Below the pieces are notes generated by a model. The model was not told the origin of the DNA. It made no database searches and saw only the letters and a program-made list of their open reading frames with translations. Positions 37,623 to 45,912 of a DNA stretch of 45,912 nucleotides are shown here, in pieces. How positions within the stretch are numbered: the first letter of the stretch is position 1; every line of letters starts with the position of its first letter. Source of the stretch: Tychonema litorale BBK16 (GTDB lineage: Bacteria; Cyanobacteriota; Cyanobacteriia; Cyanobacteriales; Microcoleaceae); NCBI RefSeq assembly GCF_021648855.1, contig NZ_JAKJHX010000033.1, positions 1 to 45,912 of the forward strand, written 5' to 3'. The translations under genes and the position numbers were made by a program.

Positions 37623-37710
37623 CTATAGAGGAGAAGAGGAGGTCAGCTATAGAGGAGAAGAGGAGAAGAGGAGACGGCAGTGCCGTGTCCCTACCCAAAA
37701 TAATATTGTA
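37621..37710. repeat. GAGGAGAAGAGGA tandem repeats joined to a half palindrome
   Basis: A 20-bp direct repeat, AGCTATAGAGGAGAAGAGGA, occurs at 37621-37640 and 37645-37664, the first beginning inside the nadB stop codon. From 37668 comes the left arm and loop of the GGAGACGGCAGTGCCGT element (to about 37710), without its right arm. Confidence 0.85.
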
Positions 37711-37845
37711 TCGATCGCCTAATTCGCATCAAAAAGCAGAATCAGCCGGGGTTGAGTTATCCGGTTTTTGTGGTTTCAAGAGTACGCGCGTTGAAAATAT
37801 TCGCTTGTCTTGAATTTTGGCGATCGGGAGATTAAAAAAATTGCA

Positions 37846-38073
37846 TTAGCGCGTGCCCGTACCGTCACTTTTCGGGTTCCCATTCGGGTCTGGTTCGTAT
37901 TTTGAGTAGTTGTCAAATCTGAAGTTATCTGAAGCTGTCCAGCTCGATCGACCTTCTGTTAAGTTACCAATCGAGTTGCTGACTTGTCCAGCAGCAAACG
38001 CTGTGCTGCCGATATTCAATTGCAGGCAGGTAGCCAGCATTGCCATTGTTGTGATCTCAATTAAATTACGCAT
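37846..38073 (-). CDS. Small secreted protein of unknown function
   Basis: This is a protein of 75 aa from ATG 38073, or 78 aa from ATG 38082. The shorter form has GGAA about nine bases upstream. A signal peptide ends near STAFAAG (about residue 28), leaving a polar mature peptide of about 47 aa, SWTASDNFRFDNYSKYEPDP and NGNPKSDGTGTR. I recognise no domain. Codon use resembles neighbours. The 276-base gap upstream (38083-38358) shows no further gene. Confidence 0.55.
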   Translation of the reverse strand: MRNLIEITTMAMLATCLQLNIGSTAFAAGQVSNSIGNLTEGRSSWTASDNFRFDNYSKYEPDPNGNPKSDGTGTR

Positions 38074-38358
38074 AGTGTTCATTTCCGTGATGCAAGTCCC
38101 TACAAACCATTATATTCCAAAAGTTAAGTAAATTTACTGAGATTTTTATATTTTTTAATGAAAACTCATAAAATCACTGAAACCCTTTGAAATAAAGGCT
38201 TTGCTGCCTAATTTAATTTTGAATCAGATCTTGATTTTAGAAAGATTTAATATGCCACTAAACCCAGACGCAAAATTGTTTCAATAAGTTTCACGATCGG
38301 TAAAAATACCTCTGGAAGTAATGTTGAGAGTTAACGATTGACATTTTACGACTATAAT

Positions 38359-40461
38359 TTATCCAAACTGATATTGATTTTTACCACATTCCTTGGCACG
38401 ATACATTGCAGCATCGGCACGGTTCACCAAAACATCTCGATCTTGAGTATCAACAGGATACAAACTAATACCAATACTGGTAGTTACAGAAACAGTATTT
38501 TCTTCTAATACAAAAGGTTCTTTAATTGCGTCCCGGATTTTTTCAGCTACTTTCCCAGCTTCCTCGTGACCGGGAATTCCAGGCAAAATGACTGTGAACT
38601 CATCGCCACCCAAGCGCGAAATAGTATCACTACCTCGCAAGCAGCGTTTGAGGCGATCGGAAACTGCTTTTAAGAGCAAATCACCCGTATTGTGTCCGAG
38701 AGTGTCATTAATCAACTTAAATCCATCTAAGTCTAAAAATAGTAAAGCTACCAATCCATGATTAATCAATGCTTTTTCTAAAGATTGGTTCAATCGTTCA
38801 TAGAAAAGTTTGCGGTTGGGCAAACCCGTGAGAACATCATGATCTGCTTGGTGGCTGAGTTCAGCATTTTTCTGCTTGAGTTCTTCTTCTAAGCGCTTGC
38901 GTTCAGTAATGTCTCTGATAATTCCCACCAGAAATAGATTACCAGCGGCATCTTTATGGAGTGATCTTTTGGTAGCAATGAGATGAGTTATGCCGTGAGT
39001 ATCTGTAAATTTTTCTTCGTTTTCTAGCTGTTGATTAGTTTTTAATACTAATTCGTCTTGCTCCCAAAAGATATCGGCTTCGGCTTCGGGAAATAAATCG
39101 TAATCTGTTTTAGAGGTGAGATTCTCCAAAGAAGAACCGATAAATCGACAATAGGTTTGATTTAAAACCACCAGTCGGTGATTTTTATCTTTGACAAAAA
39201 TCGGGTCGGGAATTGTATCAATTAGTGATTGTAAAAATTCTTTAGACCGTTTCAATTCTTGTTGCAAATAAGCCAGATAAACGACAAGTGCGACGCCAGA
39301 ACCCAAAAGACTCAGCATTGGAGGAATTAAAGGTATCCACCAAGCAGCTAAGAAAGCTATGTACAAAGTGGCATTCAAAAAGATGCTGATACTCAACAAA
39401 CACCAAACTGATCGACTGAGCGATCGCAATTTCCAGCTAACACTTGCTCCCACCCAAGACCAGAACAAAATCCACACCAACTCCGCAGAGTTTGACCAAA
39501 CATTGATACCCCCACGCCCGTCAAGGGCCGCACTCAAAATTTGGCTCAAAAAATGAGCTTGAAGTTCAACTCCCGATATTTGCTGGGGAGATGCGAACAA
39601 GCTGTGGCTGTAAGCATTTTGGTGAGAATCTTTGAGGCTAGTTGCAGTTGAGCCGATCAAGACAATGCGCGATCGCACAAAATCCGCTGGTACTTTGTCA
39701 GAAAGCACGTCACTGATGGACACAGTGCGAAAACTGCCTACCGGGCCACGCAGGGAAGCCAAAATTTGATAACCACGGCTGTCCGATCGCATATACGCAC
39801 CGTCATTCCCTTGAAAAGGCTGAAAAACCCCCTTACCTAACTGCAAGTATTTAGGATTGACAAAGGCTGGCTGAGGAGAAATCCCTTCACTTTCTAGATA
39901 AAGCAAAGCCAGCTTGAGTGCAAAACTCTGACGAGTTTTCCCATCAGACGGCCAAGCGTAGAGCAACATTCGGCGAACCTTACCGTCAGCATCGATGACC
40001 ACATTGTTGAAGCCAACTCGATCGAGCTGATTGAGTAGCGGAGGCGGTTGAACTCGATCGCGAGTTTCGTCTGCCATCAACTCAATTCCGATTAAGTTAG
40101 GAATAGTTTTAAAAGTTTTGAGCAATTCGGCATTACCGGGTTGAGTTGGCAAATCTCGGTAAATATCAAGACCAATCGCCCGCGGTTTACCAGCATCCAA
40201 TTTTTGCAACAATTTTGCCATCACACCATCAGAAATTGGGTAGCCGTATTTTTGCAAATCACGTTCCCCAATTTCTATAATTACGATCCGATTGTCAATT
40301 GGTTCTGTCGGGCGCCAGCGCACAAACTGGTCGAAAGCCGCCCATTCCCACAACTGCAAAAGTCCGAACCAGCGAAATAGTATAACAGTACCGGCAACCG
40401 CAGTTGCAGTAATCAATACCCGGCGTTCTTGGTGAAGCCATTTTTTGAGAATTGCCCGCAT
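38359..40461 (-). CDS. CHASE2-PAS-GGDEF diguanylate cyclase
   Basis: This 700-aa inner-membrane protein has an N-terminal membrane segment (about 14-34), an extracytoplasmic CHASE2 sensor (about 40-330), three more membrane segments (about 330-405), a PAS domain with PAC tail (about 412-525, FVKDKNHRLVVLNQTYCRFI) and a GGDEF domain. The active-site GGDEF is intact at 618-622, and R-G-S-D at 609-612, five residues before it, is the c-di-GMP inhibitory site. It should make c-di-GMP with product feedback. No EAL domain is present. Ligand of CHASE2 unknown. Start ATG 40461. Confidence 0.94.
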   Translation of the reverse strand: MRAILKKWLHQERRVLITATAVAGTVILFRWFGLLQLWEWAAFDQFVRWRPTEPIDNRIVIIEIGERDLQKYGYPISDGVMAKLLQKLDAGKPRAIGLDIYRDLPTQPGNAELLKTFKTIPNLIGIELMADETRDRVQPPPLLNQLDRVGFNNVVIDADGKVRRMLLYAWPSDGKTRQSFALKLALLYLESEGISPQPAFVNPKYLQLGKGVFQPFQGNDGAYMRSDSRGYQILASLRGPVGSFRTVSISDVLSDKVPADFVRSRIVLIGSTATSLKDSHQNAYSHSLFASPQQISGVELQAHFLSQILSAALDGRGGINVWSNSAELVWILFWSWVGASVSWKLRSLSRSVWCLLSISIFLNATLYIAFLAAWWIPLIPPMLSLLGSGVALVVYLAYLQQELKRSKEFLQSLIDTIPDPIFVKDKNHRLVVLNQTYCRFIGSSLENLTSKTDYDLFPEAEADIFWEQDELVLKTNQQLENEEKFTDTHGITHLIATKRSLHKDAAGNLFLVGIIRDITERKRLEEELKQKNAELSHQADHDVLTGLPNRKLFYERLNQSLEKALINHGLVALLFLDLDGFKLINDTLGHNTGDLLLKAVSDRLKRCLRGSDTISRLGGDEFTVILPGIPGHEEAGKVAEKIRDAIKEPFVLEENTVSVTTSIGISLYPVDTQDRDVLVNRADAAMYRAKECGKNQYQFG

Positions 40462-40588
40462 ATTTTTGGGATTTTTATCTCGCTAGTTGAGCATCCAAGC
40501 CACCCTATTTGGTTATACATCTTCGGCATCCTGGGATCAGCGAAACTTTCCATATCTCAAATCTCAAATCTATAAACTTCAAATTTTA

Positions 40589-41509
40589 CTATAACTTTAG
40601 AAAATTGCGCGGGCCGCTGTAACCGGAAAATTCTGCGAGTTTTTCTAAAGATTTCGTCCCCGAATAAAACTGACCTTTAATCTCCCAAGTAGGGAAACCT
40701 TTGAGATTAGCAGCAGTAGCTTGGCAAATTTCAGCGCGAGAATTTTGTCCTTTGGGATCGCATTCAAAATAATTGATCAATTTTGCAGCTTCTCTCCCGA
40801 ATAGCATTTTTTGGTCGTGACAGTGGGGACACCAGTAAGCGCCATATTCTTTAGCGCCGATTTGTGTGAGGTAGCGGGCTAAAGCAATTTCTGCTGGGCC
40901 TGATGTTGTGGTGACCAGAGGAGGCACTATACCGGGTGTGGAGATAGTGACAGGTGCTTTGATGCTGTTGTAGAGTCCCAAGGCTGCGATCGAACTCACC
41001 ATTACCACCAAAAGACCTGTAAATATCAGTTGACCAATATCTTCCCACTCACGGCCGAGCAACACCAGCACGAACAGCGATAGGGCAAATACAGCAGAAC
41101 TGATGCAATAAATGCACAATTCCTGAATTTCAAAAGCCATCAAATACATTAAGTAGCTACTAAAAACTACCATCGCAGCAGTGATGATAAATAGCCCTTG
41201 CCAAGTCCTGTTCTCTAATTGAGAATATAGTCCTTTATTAGTTTCAGGATTGACAGATTTGGGAGCCAATGCCAGGATTGCGATGCTCAAATAAGCTACA
41301 CAACCTAATAAACTTAGGGGCACGCCAAAGGCTGTGGCGTAGGGACTGTTGAGAACTTTGTCACAGCCACTGGTGGGACAAAGGACTGAGCCTGTCGTGA
41401 ATTTGGCGATCGTCAGATAAGCAGTTTCTAGAACGCCGATAGCTGCGATCGCAGCCATCACAGTCCTCGACCAGCTATGAATCCAAGGGGTTGAGCGTCG
41501 GCGAATCAT
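40589..41509 (-). CDS. VKOR-thioredoxin fusion (disulfide-bond formation)
   Basis: This 306-aa membrane protein oxidises cysteines of exported proteins, passing electrons to quinone. The VKOR part has four or five membrane helices (about 17-175) with the loop pair C44/C49 and the catalytic CxxC C132-I-Y-C135. A linker leads to a lumenal or periplasmic thioredoxin-like domain with C227-P-H-C230 in WCPHC, followed by TAANLKGFPTWEIKGQFYSG. This architecture is the standard cyanobacterial VKOR (in place of DsbA/DsbB). ATG 41509 fits the first helix. Confidence 0.94.
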   Translation of the reverse strand: MIRRRSTPWIHSWSRTVMAAIAAIGVLETAYLTIAKFTTGSVLCPTSGCDKVLNSPYATAFGVPLSLLGCVAYLSIAILALAPKSVNPETNKGLYSQLENRTWQGLFIITAAMVVFSSYLMYLMAFEIQELCIYCISSAVFALSLFVLVLLGREWEDIGQLIFTGLLVVMVSSIAALGLYNSIKAPVTISTPGIVPPLVTTTSGPAEIALARYLTQIGAKEYGAYWCPHCHDQKMLFGREAAKLINYFECDPKGQNSRAEICQATAANLKGFPTWEIKGQFYSGTKSLEKLAEFSGYSGPRNFLKL

Positions 41510-41670
41510 TTTTCGATGTGGTAATGAGTAATGGGGAATTGGGAATGGGGAATTGGGAATGGGGAATTGGGAATTGGTACTTTCTTCACTGTGAATTATT
41601 AGTTTTCAGTGATTATGTATTACCAATTACCCATGACCGATGATCCCATTCCCCATTATCCATTCCCATT
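41510..41670. repeat. GGGAATT repeats and inverted CCCATTCC repeats between VKOR and btpA
   Basis: A run of GGGGAATTGGGAAT units (about 41532-41578) is followed, after 40 AT-rich bases, by TTACCAATTACCCATGACC and CATTCCCCATT text (about 41620-41670). The two halves are roughly complementary, as at 25191-25338. Confidence 0.75.
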
Positions 41671-42558
41671 TTAGATTTTACTTTTTAGTTTATCCAGTTC
41701 CGACACCAACCCGCGAAAGCCATTAGCCTCGCTGTTTTCCTGTTCGTACTCTTTTTCTGACAAGCTGCGGCGGGCGGCTTCTACAAACTGACTGACGCGA
41801 ATCGGATCGATCGGCGCATCGATGCGCCCATTTCGCTTCAAGGAACTTGAGACTATTACGCCATCAGCAGCCCGCATCAGGGTGGAAATGTTTTCCCACG
41901 ATGCGCCGCTACCGATGAAGACTGGAATTCCGGCGGAGGCTATAGTTGCGAGTTCTAATTCTGCCAGATTGGGAGGGCTACCAGTCGTGGGCCCGGAGAT
42001 GATCACGGCATCTGCTAAAGCGCGTCCGATTGTTTCTTGAATGACTGTTCTCAAGTTAGGGCTACCTAGGGGTTGCCCGTGCTTGACTAACACGTCTGCT
42101 AATATTTTGACATCGCTGCCCAATTCCCGCCGATAGCGCAGTAGCTGGTGAGCTTGACCTTCTATTAAGCCTTGGTCTGTAGCCACAGTGCCGTTGAGGA
42201 CGTTGACCCGGATAAATTGAGCTCCGGTACAGGATGCGATGGCGATCGCGCTGTGGGCATCGTTTCGCAGGACATTGATCCCGATCGGGAGTGTCACCAG
42301 ATTGGTTAGCCTCTCGACGATCAGTGTCATAGCACTGACAACTGCTGGATCTACGCTGTCTTTGGCAAAGGGAGCGTCGAAAAAGTTCTCGACTATGATC
42401 CCGTTTGCACCACCAGAAGCCAGTGCTGTAGCCTCTTGCTCGGCTCTGCCGATAATCGCTTTGAGATTTCCCCCCCAGCGGGGAGAAGTTGGTAGAGGCT
42501 GTAAATGTACGACACCGATTATGGGATTCGGCGTTTTGAATATTTGTTTTAAGTCCAC
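41671..42558 (-). CDS. btpA: Photosystem I biogenesis protein BtpA
   Basis: This 295-aa TIM-barrel-like protein stabilises the photosystem I reaction-centre proteins in cyanobacteria. Characteristic text is VDLKQIFKTPNPIIGVVHLQ, GGANGIIVENFFDAPFAKD, LPIGINVLRNDAHSAIAIA and IPVFIGSGASWENI. The frame is open to TTG 42579, but GTG 42558 has AGGA six bases upstream and gives the family start (M/V)DLKQIFK, so it is preferred. It diverges from the SGNH hydrolase gene, sharing a gap of about 115 bases. Confidence 0.93.
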   Translation of the reverse strand: MDLKQIFKTPNPIIGVVHLQPLPTSPRWGGNLKAIIGRAEQEATALASGGANGIIVENFFDAPFAKDSVDPAVVSAMTLIVERLTNLVTLPIGINVLRNDAHSAIAIASCTGAQFIRVNVLNGTVATDQGLIEGQAHQLLRYRRELGSDVKILADVLVKHGQPLGSPNLRTVIQETIGRALADAVIISGPTTGSPPNLAELELATIASAGIPVFIGSGASWENISTLMRAADGVIVSSSLKRNGRIDAPIDPIRVSQFVEAARRSLSEKEYEQENSEANGFRGLVSELDKLKSKI

Positions 42559-42672
42559 GGGCTTTCCTGAAACCACCAAATTGATGCTACTGCTGACGGC
42601 GGATTTTGACGGCGTATTTTAGAATTCTATATCCACAAGGTCGATCGAATGACTCGAAATAGAGGTTAATTG

Positions 42673-43659
42673 GTGAAACTGGCTCTGATAATTGTGGGTG
42701 TCGCCGCCGGATTGTTGGTAGCAATAGAACTGCTGCTGCGGGTGCTGCTGGGTTTTGGCAATCCTTTGATTTACATTCCTGATGCGGAGTGTGGCTATTT
42801 ATTGGCTCCCAATCAGAGGGTGCGTCGCTTGGGGAACCGGATTGAGATTAACGAGTATTCGATGCGTACTGGTGCGATCGCCCCGCTTCCCCGGATCGAA
42901 TCCCTGCGCGTCTTACTGTTGGGAGATTCTGTCGCTAACGGCGGCTGGTGGACTGATCAAACAGACACCATATCCGAAATCATGGCTCGGCAATTGAGGC
43001 TAAAAATTACCAATCTGGATGTCAATGCACAAGTACATTCAAAAGTCAACTATTCTGATGTTGAAGTTCTGAACTGTTCAGCCAATTCTTGGGGGCCTAG
43101 AAATCAACTGGCTTACATCAAGCGGTTTGGTCTTTTTGGGGCCAAAGTGGTGGTTTTGTTGCTCAATACCGATGACTTGTTTACATCAGCTCCTTGTGCT
43201 TCGGTGGTGGGGCGCGATCGAGCTTATCCCGATCGTAAACCTTTAATCGCGATCGGCCAACTATTAAATCGCTACCTGCTACCAACAGTACCCAGGGACA
43301 AATTGGCAACACCTTCGGCTCAAAATGAGGATAAAATTGGCTGCAATTTAGAAGCGATTCGCCAAATCAAAACAGCAGCAAACCTTGCCAAAGTTGACTT
43401 TGTACTAGCAATGACACCAAAACTGCATGAAACCGGCGAAATTGGCCCTCGCGAATGGGAAGTTAAGGCTAGAGAACGTCTTGCCCAACTCGTCGCCACC
43501 GAAAAAATTACTTACATAGATTTTCTGCCCCTTTTCAATTCAGCAGCAGAACCTTCAACCTTCTATCGAGATAGCATTCATCTAAGTCCCAAAGGAAATG
43601 AGTTAGTTAGCCAAACTATTAGTTATCATATCAAATCCGTTTGCATCGGAATGATATAA
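42673..43659 (+). CDS. SGNH/GDSL hydrolase-like protein, membrane-anchored
   Basis: This is a 328-aa protein from GTG 42673, which has AGAGG seven bases upstream (TTG 42670 is an alternative). A hydrophobic N-terminal helix (about 2-28) anchors it. The SGNH set is visible: G84-D85-S86 in LLLGDSVANGG, Asn in CSANSWGPRNQ, a further block around VLLLNTDDLF, and the D-x-x-H dyad in DSIHLSPKGNE. It is probably an esterase or acetyltransferase acting on surface polysaccharide; the substrate is unknown. A full palindromic repeat lies four bases past its stop. Confidence 0.85.
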   Translation: MKLALIIVGVAAGLLVAIELLLRVLLGFGNPLIYIPDAECGYLLAPNQRVRRLGNRIEINEYSMRTGAIAPLPRIESLRVLLLGDSVANGGWWTDQTDTISEIMARQLRLKITNLDVNAQVHSKVNYSDVEVLNCSANSWGPRNQLAYIKRFGLFGAKVVVLLLNTDDLFTSAPCASVVGRDRAYPDRKPLIAIGQLLNRYLLPTVPRDKLATPSAQNEDKIGCNLEAIRQIKTAANLAKVDFVLAMTPKLHETGEIGPREWEVKARERLAQLVATEKITYIDFLPLFNSAAEPSTFYRDSIHLSPKGNELVSQTISYHIKSVCIGMI

Positions 43660-43662
43660 ACG

Positions 43663-43727
43663 GAGGAGACGGCAGTGCCGTATCCCTACAATTGATCGAG
43701 GTAGGGACACGGCACTACCGTCTCCTC
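43663..43727. repeat. GAGGAGACGGCAGTGCCGT palindromic repeat, complete copy
   Basis: Arms beginning GAGGAGACGGCAGTGCCGTA and ending CGGCACTACCGTCTCCTC pair almost fully around ATTGATCGAG. It starts four bases after the SGNH hydrolase stop and may be its 3' hairpin. The remaining bases to 43886 are AT-rich, with short AATCTAAAATC repeats. Confidence 0.9.
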
Positions 43728-43886
43728 AAATTCCCAGATTTCTCTGTGGAATCAATCTAAAATCTAAAATCTGAAATCTCAAATAGAAAGATCGAATCCG
43801 GTTGCAAGAATACAGTTAAAAACCCAATTAACAAACAACAAACCCAAACTGTATAAGCATCCGGAAACGACATGATTTATTTCGAT

Positions 43887-44939
43887 CTAACTTACTTGCA
43901 AAGTAGGTTCCAGCTCTTTCGGATACCAAGCTTGACCATCGAGAGCCATTTGCTCGATCGAACTTGCCAGCCGCAGAGCTTTCAGAGCTTGTTCTCCTCC
44001 TACAGAAGGCTGATTTCCACCCCGCACGCAATTAATAAAATGCTCCAATTCGGCATGAAGCGGTTCAATATTGCTGGTGTAAACTTTCTCAATCAATCCA
44101 TCTTGACGATAAAGTACCTGACCGTAATCCGTCACATAATTGGCGGTTGTTTGTCGGTGAATCAAGATTTCATTATTGAGAAAATCTGCCTCTGTTAGAG
44201 AATTTTTGCAATGAGCAACTATGGAACGGAGTTTGCGGTGCGTCACCTTACTAGCAGTCAGGGTCGCTACAATGCCGTTAGCAAAGTTTAAAGTAGCTGT
44301 TACATAGTCTAAATAACCAGAATTCGAGGCTCTACTGCCGCTAGCGGTCAACTTCACCACTGGGGAAGATGCCAATTCCAACAGCAAGTCAATGTCGTGG
44401 ATCATTAAATCCAAAACTACCGATACATCATTGGCCCGATCGGAATAGGGACTCATCCGGTGAGCTTCCAACGCCAGTAACTCCTCAGTTTTCAGCACTT
44501 TGCCGAGTTCCTGAAAAGCTGGATTGAAGCGCTCGATGTGCCCCACTTGCAAAATCCGGTGGGATTCCGCAGCCGCATTGACCAAAGATTCGGCTTCAGT
44601 AATACTAGCCGCGATCGGCTTTTCAATTAAAACGTGAACACCCGCTTGGAGACAAGACATCCCCACAGGGTGGTGCAGGCGAGTTGGAACCGCGACGCAA
44701 ACAGCATCTACGTGGGCGAGCAAATCCCGATAGTCTTCAAAGAAGCGAACCCGGTATTTGCTGGCTACATCAATTCCCCGCTCTACATTTATATCTGCAA
44801 TACCCACGAGTTCGATATCTTTTAGTAAGCTCAGAACTCGTGTGTGATGTTGGCCCATATTGCCAACCCCAATCACCCCAATACGAAGGGGTTCAGGTTG
44901 ACCTCGTTGGCCGAAAACGTTTGCGTATCCTAATGACAT
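43887..44939 (-). CDS. Gfo/Idh/MocA family NAD(P)-dependent oxidoreductase
   Basis: This 350-aa sugar-dehydrogenase-like protein begins MSLGYANVFGQRGQPEPLRI, then the Rossmann loop GVIGVGNMGQHHTRVLSLL (from about residue 21), the family EKP motif in VHVLIEKPIAAS, and the substrate-side GHIERFNPAF and MIHDIDLLLELA. The frame is open to TTG 44981, but ATG 44939 better fits the family. It resembles UDP-N-acetylglucosamine 3-dehydrogenase-type members by the FNPAF and HDID segments, but the substrate is not certain. The next stretch is repeats. Confidence 0.88.
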   Translation of the reverse strand: MSLGYANVFGQRGQPEPLRIGVIGVGNMGQHHTRVLSLLKDIELVGIADINVERGIDVASKYRVRFFEDYRDLLAHVDAVCVAVPTRLHHPVGMSCLQAGVHVLIEKPIAASITEAESLVNAAAESHRILQVGHIERFNPAFQELGKVLKTEELLALEAHRMSPYSDRANDVSVVLDLMIHDIDLLLELASSPVVKLTASGSRASNSGYLDYVTATLNFANGIVATLTASKVTHRKLRSIVAHCKNSLTEADFLNNEILIHRQTTANYVTDYGQVLYRQDGLIEKVYTSNIEPLHAELEHFINCVRGGNQPSVGGEQALKALRLASSIEQMALDGQAWYPKELEPTLQVS

Positions 44940-45069
44940 CCTATCTAGCACTCCTGGATTCTCCTCCACCACAGGAATCAAGCCTTTTGGCTTCCTTCAG
45001 TTACTCACAGCCATCCAGATAGTACCACAGCGGATCTATTTGTGAAGAAATTCTAAGAGAAGGAAGAAG

Positions 45070-45118
45070 GAATTGGGCATTGGGCATTGGGCATTGGGCA
45101 TTGGGCATTGGGCATTGG
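45070..45118. repeat. ATTGGGC heptamer tandem repeat
   Basis: Six to seven head-to-tail copies of the heptamer ATTGGGC. It belongs to the same class as the runs at 10993, 20408 and 25283, and lies in the 315-base gap 44940-45254. Confidence 0.9.
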
Positions 45119-45123
45119 TTGCC

Positions 45124-45202
45124 GTAGGTTGGGTTGAGGAACGAAACCCAACAGCTAAAAACCTTGTTATTGTTGGGTTTCACTTTGTTCAACCCAACCT
45201 AC
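45124..45202. repeat. GTAGGTTGGGTTGA inverted repeat (MITE- or REP-like)
   Basis: Arms GTAGGTTGGGTTGAGGAACG...CAACA (45124-45153) and TGTTGGGTTTC...CCCAACCTAC (45171-45202) pair over about 30 bp with a two-base bulge and few mismatches, around a 17-base loop. The sequence is of a type scattered in many cyanobacterial genomes. It could also end the nucleotidyltransferase transcript, which reads leftward. Confidence 0.85.
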
Positions 45203-45254
45203 ATTTATTTTTATTTCCTCAGAATGACAGAAGAGGGGTAATTTACCGAAAAAG

Positions 45255-45881
45255 CTATATCCCCGCCTCAGTCAGGGCTTGAGTTAAGGCATCCAGAACT
45301 TCCAAACGGTGGGCCCACTCTTGCAAATAGTCGCGATCGAGATTAGCGCCTTGCAGCTTCAAGATCCCCAAAACGTCGCGCCACTGTTTTTCAGACTGAC
45401 TATTTTTTGCCCAAAATAGCTTTTGGACGATCGTATCTTCCGGGGATGCAATCCAAAAATTAGCTGTTCCCTCAACATCGATCAATTGTCTGCGAGACAT
45501 TTGAGATAGAGCAAAAGGAGTGTTGTCTGCGATATAGATATCTGCATTAGCTATTGTCTCAGTATGAGTTATATTGAGGAGCTGACTCCGAGATTGTTTC
45601 AACTCTTCTACTGCCCCAGCCGGACAATAAAATCCAGCGTTTTCTAGCGTTGTTACTAACAAATCAATTTCTGGTCTGGGAATCTGAATTGCCAAGTCTA
45701 AATCGCGGGTCGATCGAGCTTCTCCGTGAATAGAACTAGCAACATCTCCGCCAACATAATAGGGGATATTAATTGACTCTAGGAGGGCGTGAAGTTGTTG
45801 AGCCAAAGCAATAGAGTCTTGAATCCACATAATTTCATCAGTCCCAATAGGTTGAAAGTCTGGAGAAAATTTTTCTGCCAA
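45255..45881 (-). CDS. Nucleotidyltransferase-like protein (AbiEii/MNT-type fold), start uncertain
   Basis: This protein of up to 208 aa has IPYYVGGDVASSIHGEARST and the nucleotidyltransferase core: G44-G45, then S50, and the metal motif D60-L-D62 in RDLDLAIQI. A third acidic site may lie in ADIYIADNT. The C-terminal half has PEDTIVQKLFWAKN and KQWRDVLGILKLQ, as in stand-alone minimal nucleotidyltransferases of the AbiEii-like/DUF6036 type. TTG 45881 has no ribosome binding site. ATG 45830 (MWIQDSIALAQQL) is a good alternative, and the frame is also open to the window edge at 45912. Toxin, antitoxin or housekeeping roles cannot be decided. Confidence 0.7.
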   Translation of the reverse strand: MAEKFSPDFQPIGTDEIMWIQDSIALAQQLHALLESINIPYYVGGDVASSIHGEARSTRDLDLAIQIPRPEIDLLVTTLENAGFYCPAGAVEELKQSRSQLLNITHTETIANADIYIADNTPFALSQMSRRQLIDVEGTANFWIASPEDTIVQKLFWAKNSQSEKQWRDVLGILKLQGANLDRDYLQEWAHRLEVLDALTQALTEAGI

Positions 45882-45912
45882 AACTGCACGGCAAAAATGT
45901 TCTCTAATTTCA

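Overview
This window comes from a cyanobacterial chromosome, most likely a filamentous, non-marine type of the Oscillatoria/Microcoleus kind. The evidence is dense GCGATCGC-like (HIP1) octamers and many cyanobacterium-specific genes: the cyanophycin genes cphA and cphB, the photosystem genes psbU, CyanoP and btpA, a high-light-inducible protein, a VKOR-thioredoxin fusion, and a low-temperature-induced-type secreted protein. Many intergenic gaps hold short palindromic or heptamer repeats, which is also typical of these genomes. The genus is an inference; no rRNA or tRNA gene was seen.

Layout. 1-1169 (-) is the N-terminal part of an MmeI-like restriction-methylation enzyme cut by the window edge. 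1393-5349 (-) is cphB-cphA (cyanophycin breakdown and synthesis). 5690-7971 (+) carries trmD, a Uma2-type nuclease, a block of tandem repeats and ispF. 8039-9137 (+) is an overlapping pair encoding a PD-(D/E)XK-like protein and a PIN-like protein, the best candidate here for an undescribed module. 9166-11826 (+) has a peptide-binding lipoprotein and larB. 11984-17479 (-) is a giant secreted protein (DUF4347, Gly-rich region, about eight Calx-beta repeats, Pro-Thr linker, RTX repeats), followed by a sulfotransferase and an unknown cyanobacterial protein. 19513-21226 (+) holds hli (with an HLR1-like site), CyanoP and maf. 21335-23565 (-) has a PEP-CTERM protein, a broken RTX gene copy and its intact paralogue.

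23910-27769 carries eno (+), argC (-) and cysA (+). 28147-32310 (+) is a tandem pair of signalling kinases (hybrid kinase, then receiver-kinase). 32423-33934 (-) has a small cold-induced-type protein and hisF, separated by duplicated palindromes. 34319-37622 (+) encodes an FHA-cyclase, psbU and nadB. 37846-42558 (-) has a small secreted protein, a CHASE2-PAS-GGDEF diguanylate cyclase, VKOR-Trx and btpA. 42673-43659 (+) is an SGNH hydrolase. 43887-45881 (-) has a Gfo/Idh/MocA oxidoreductase and a nucleotidyltransferase-like protein.

Most genes look monocistronic, with gaps of 100-400 bases. Likely co-transcribed sets are cphB-cphA, the PD-(D/E)XK/PIN pair and the two kinases. Three repeat families recur: (1) hairpins built on GGAGACGGCAGTGCCGT, at six places; (2) heptamer runs of the ATTGGGC/CCCAATG kind; (3) GAATTGCCCCTAC-type repeats, shared between the ispF upstream region and the broken RTX gene. 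Several starts were moved from the longest reading frame to a downstream codon with a better ribosome binding site or family N-terminus (cphA, cphB, ispF, larB, hisF, btpA, the 207-aa protein, the oxidoreductase, the SGNH hydrolase and the second kinase).
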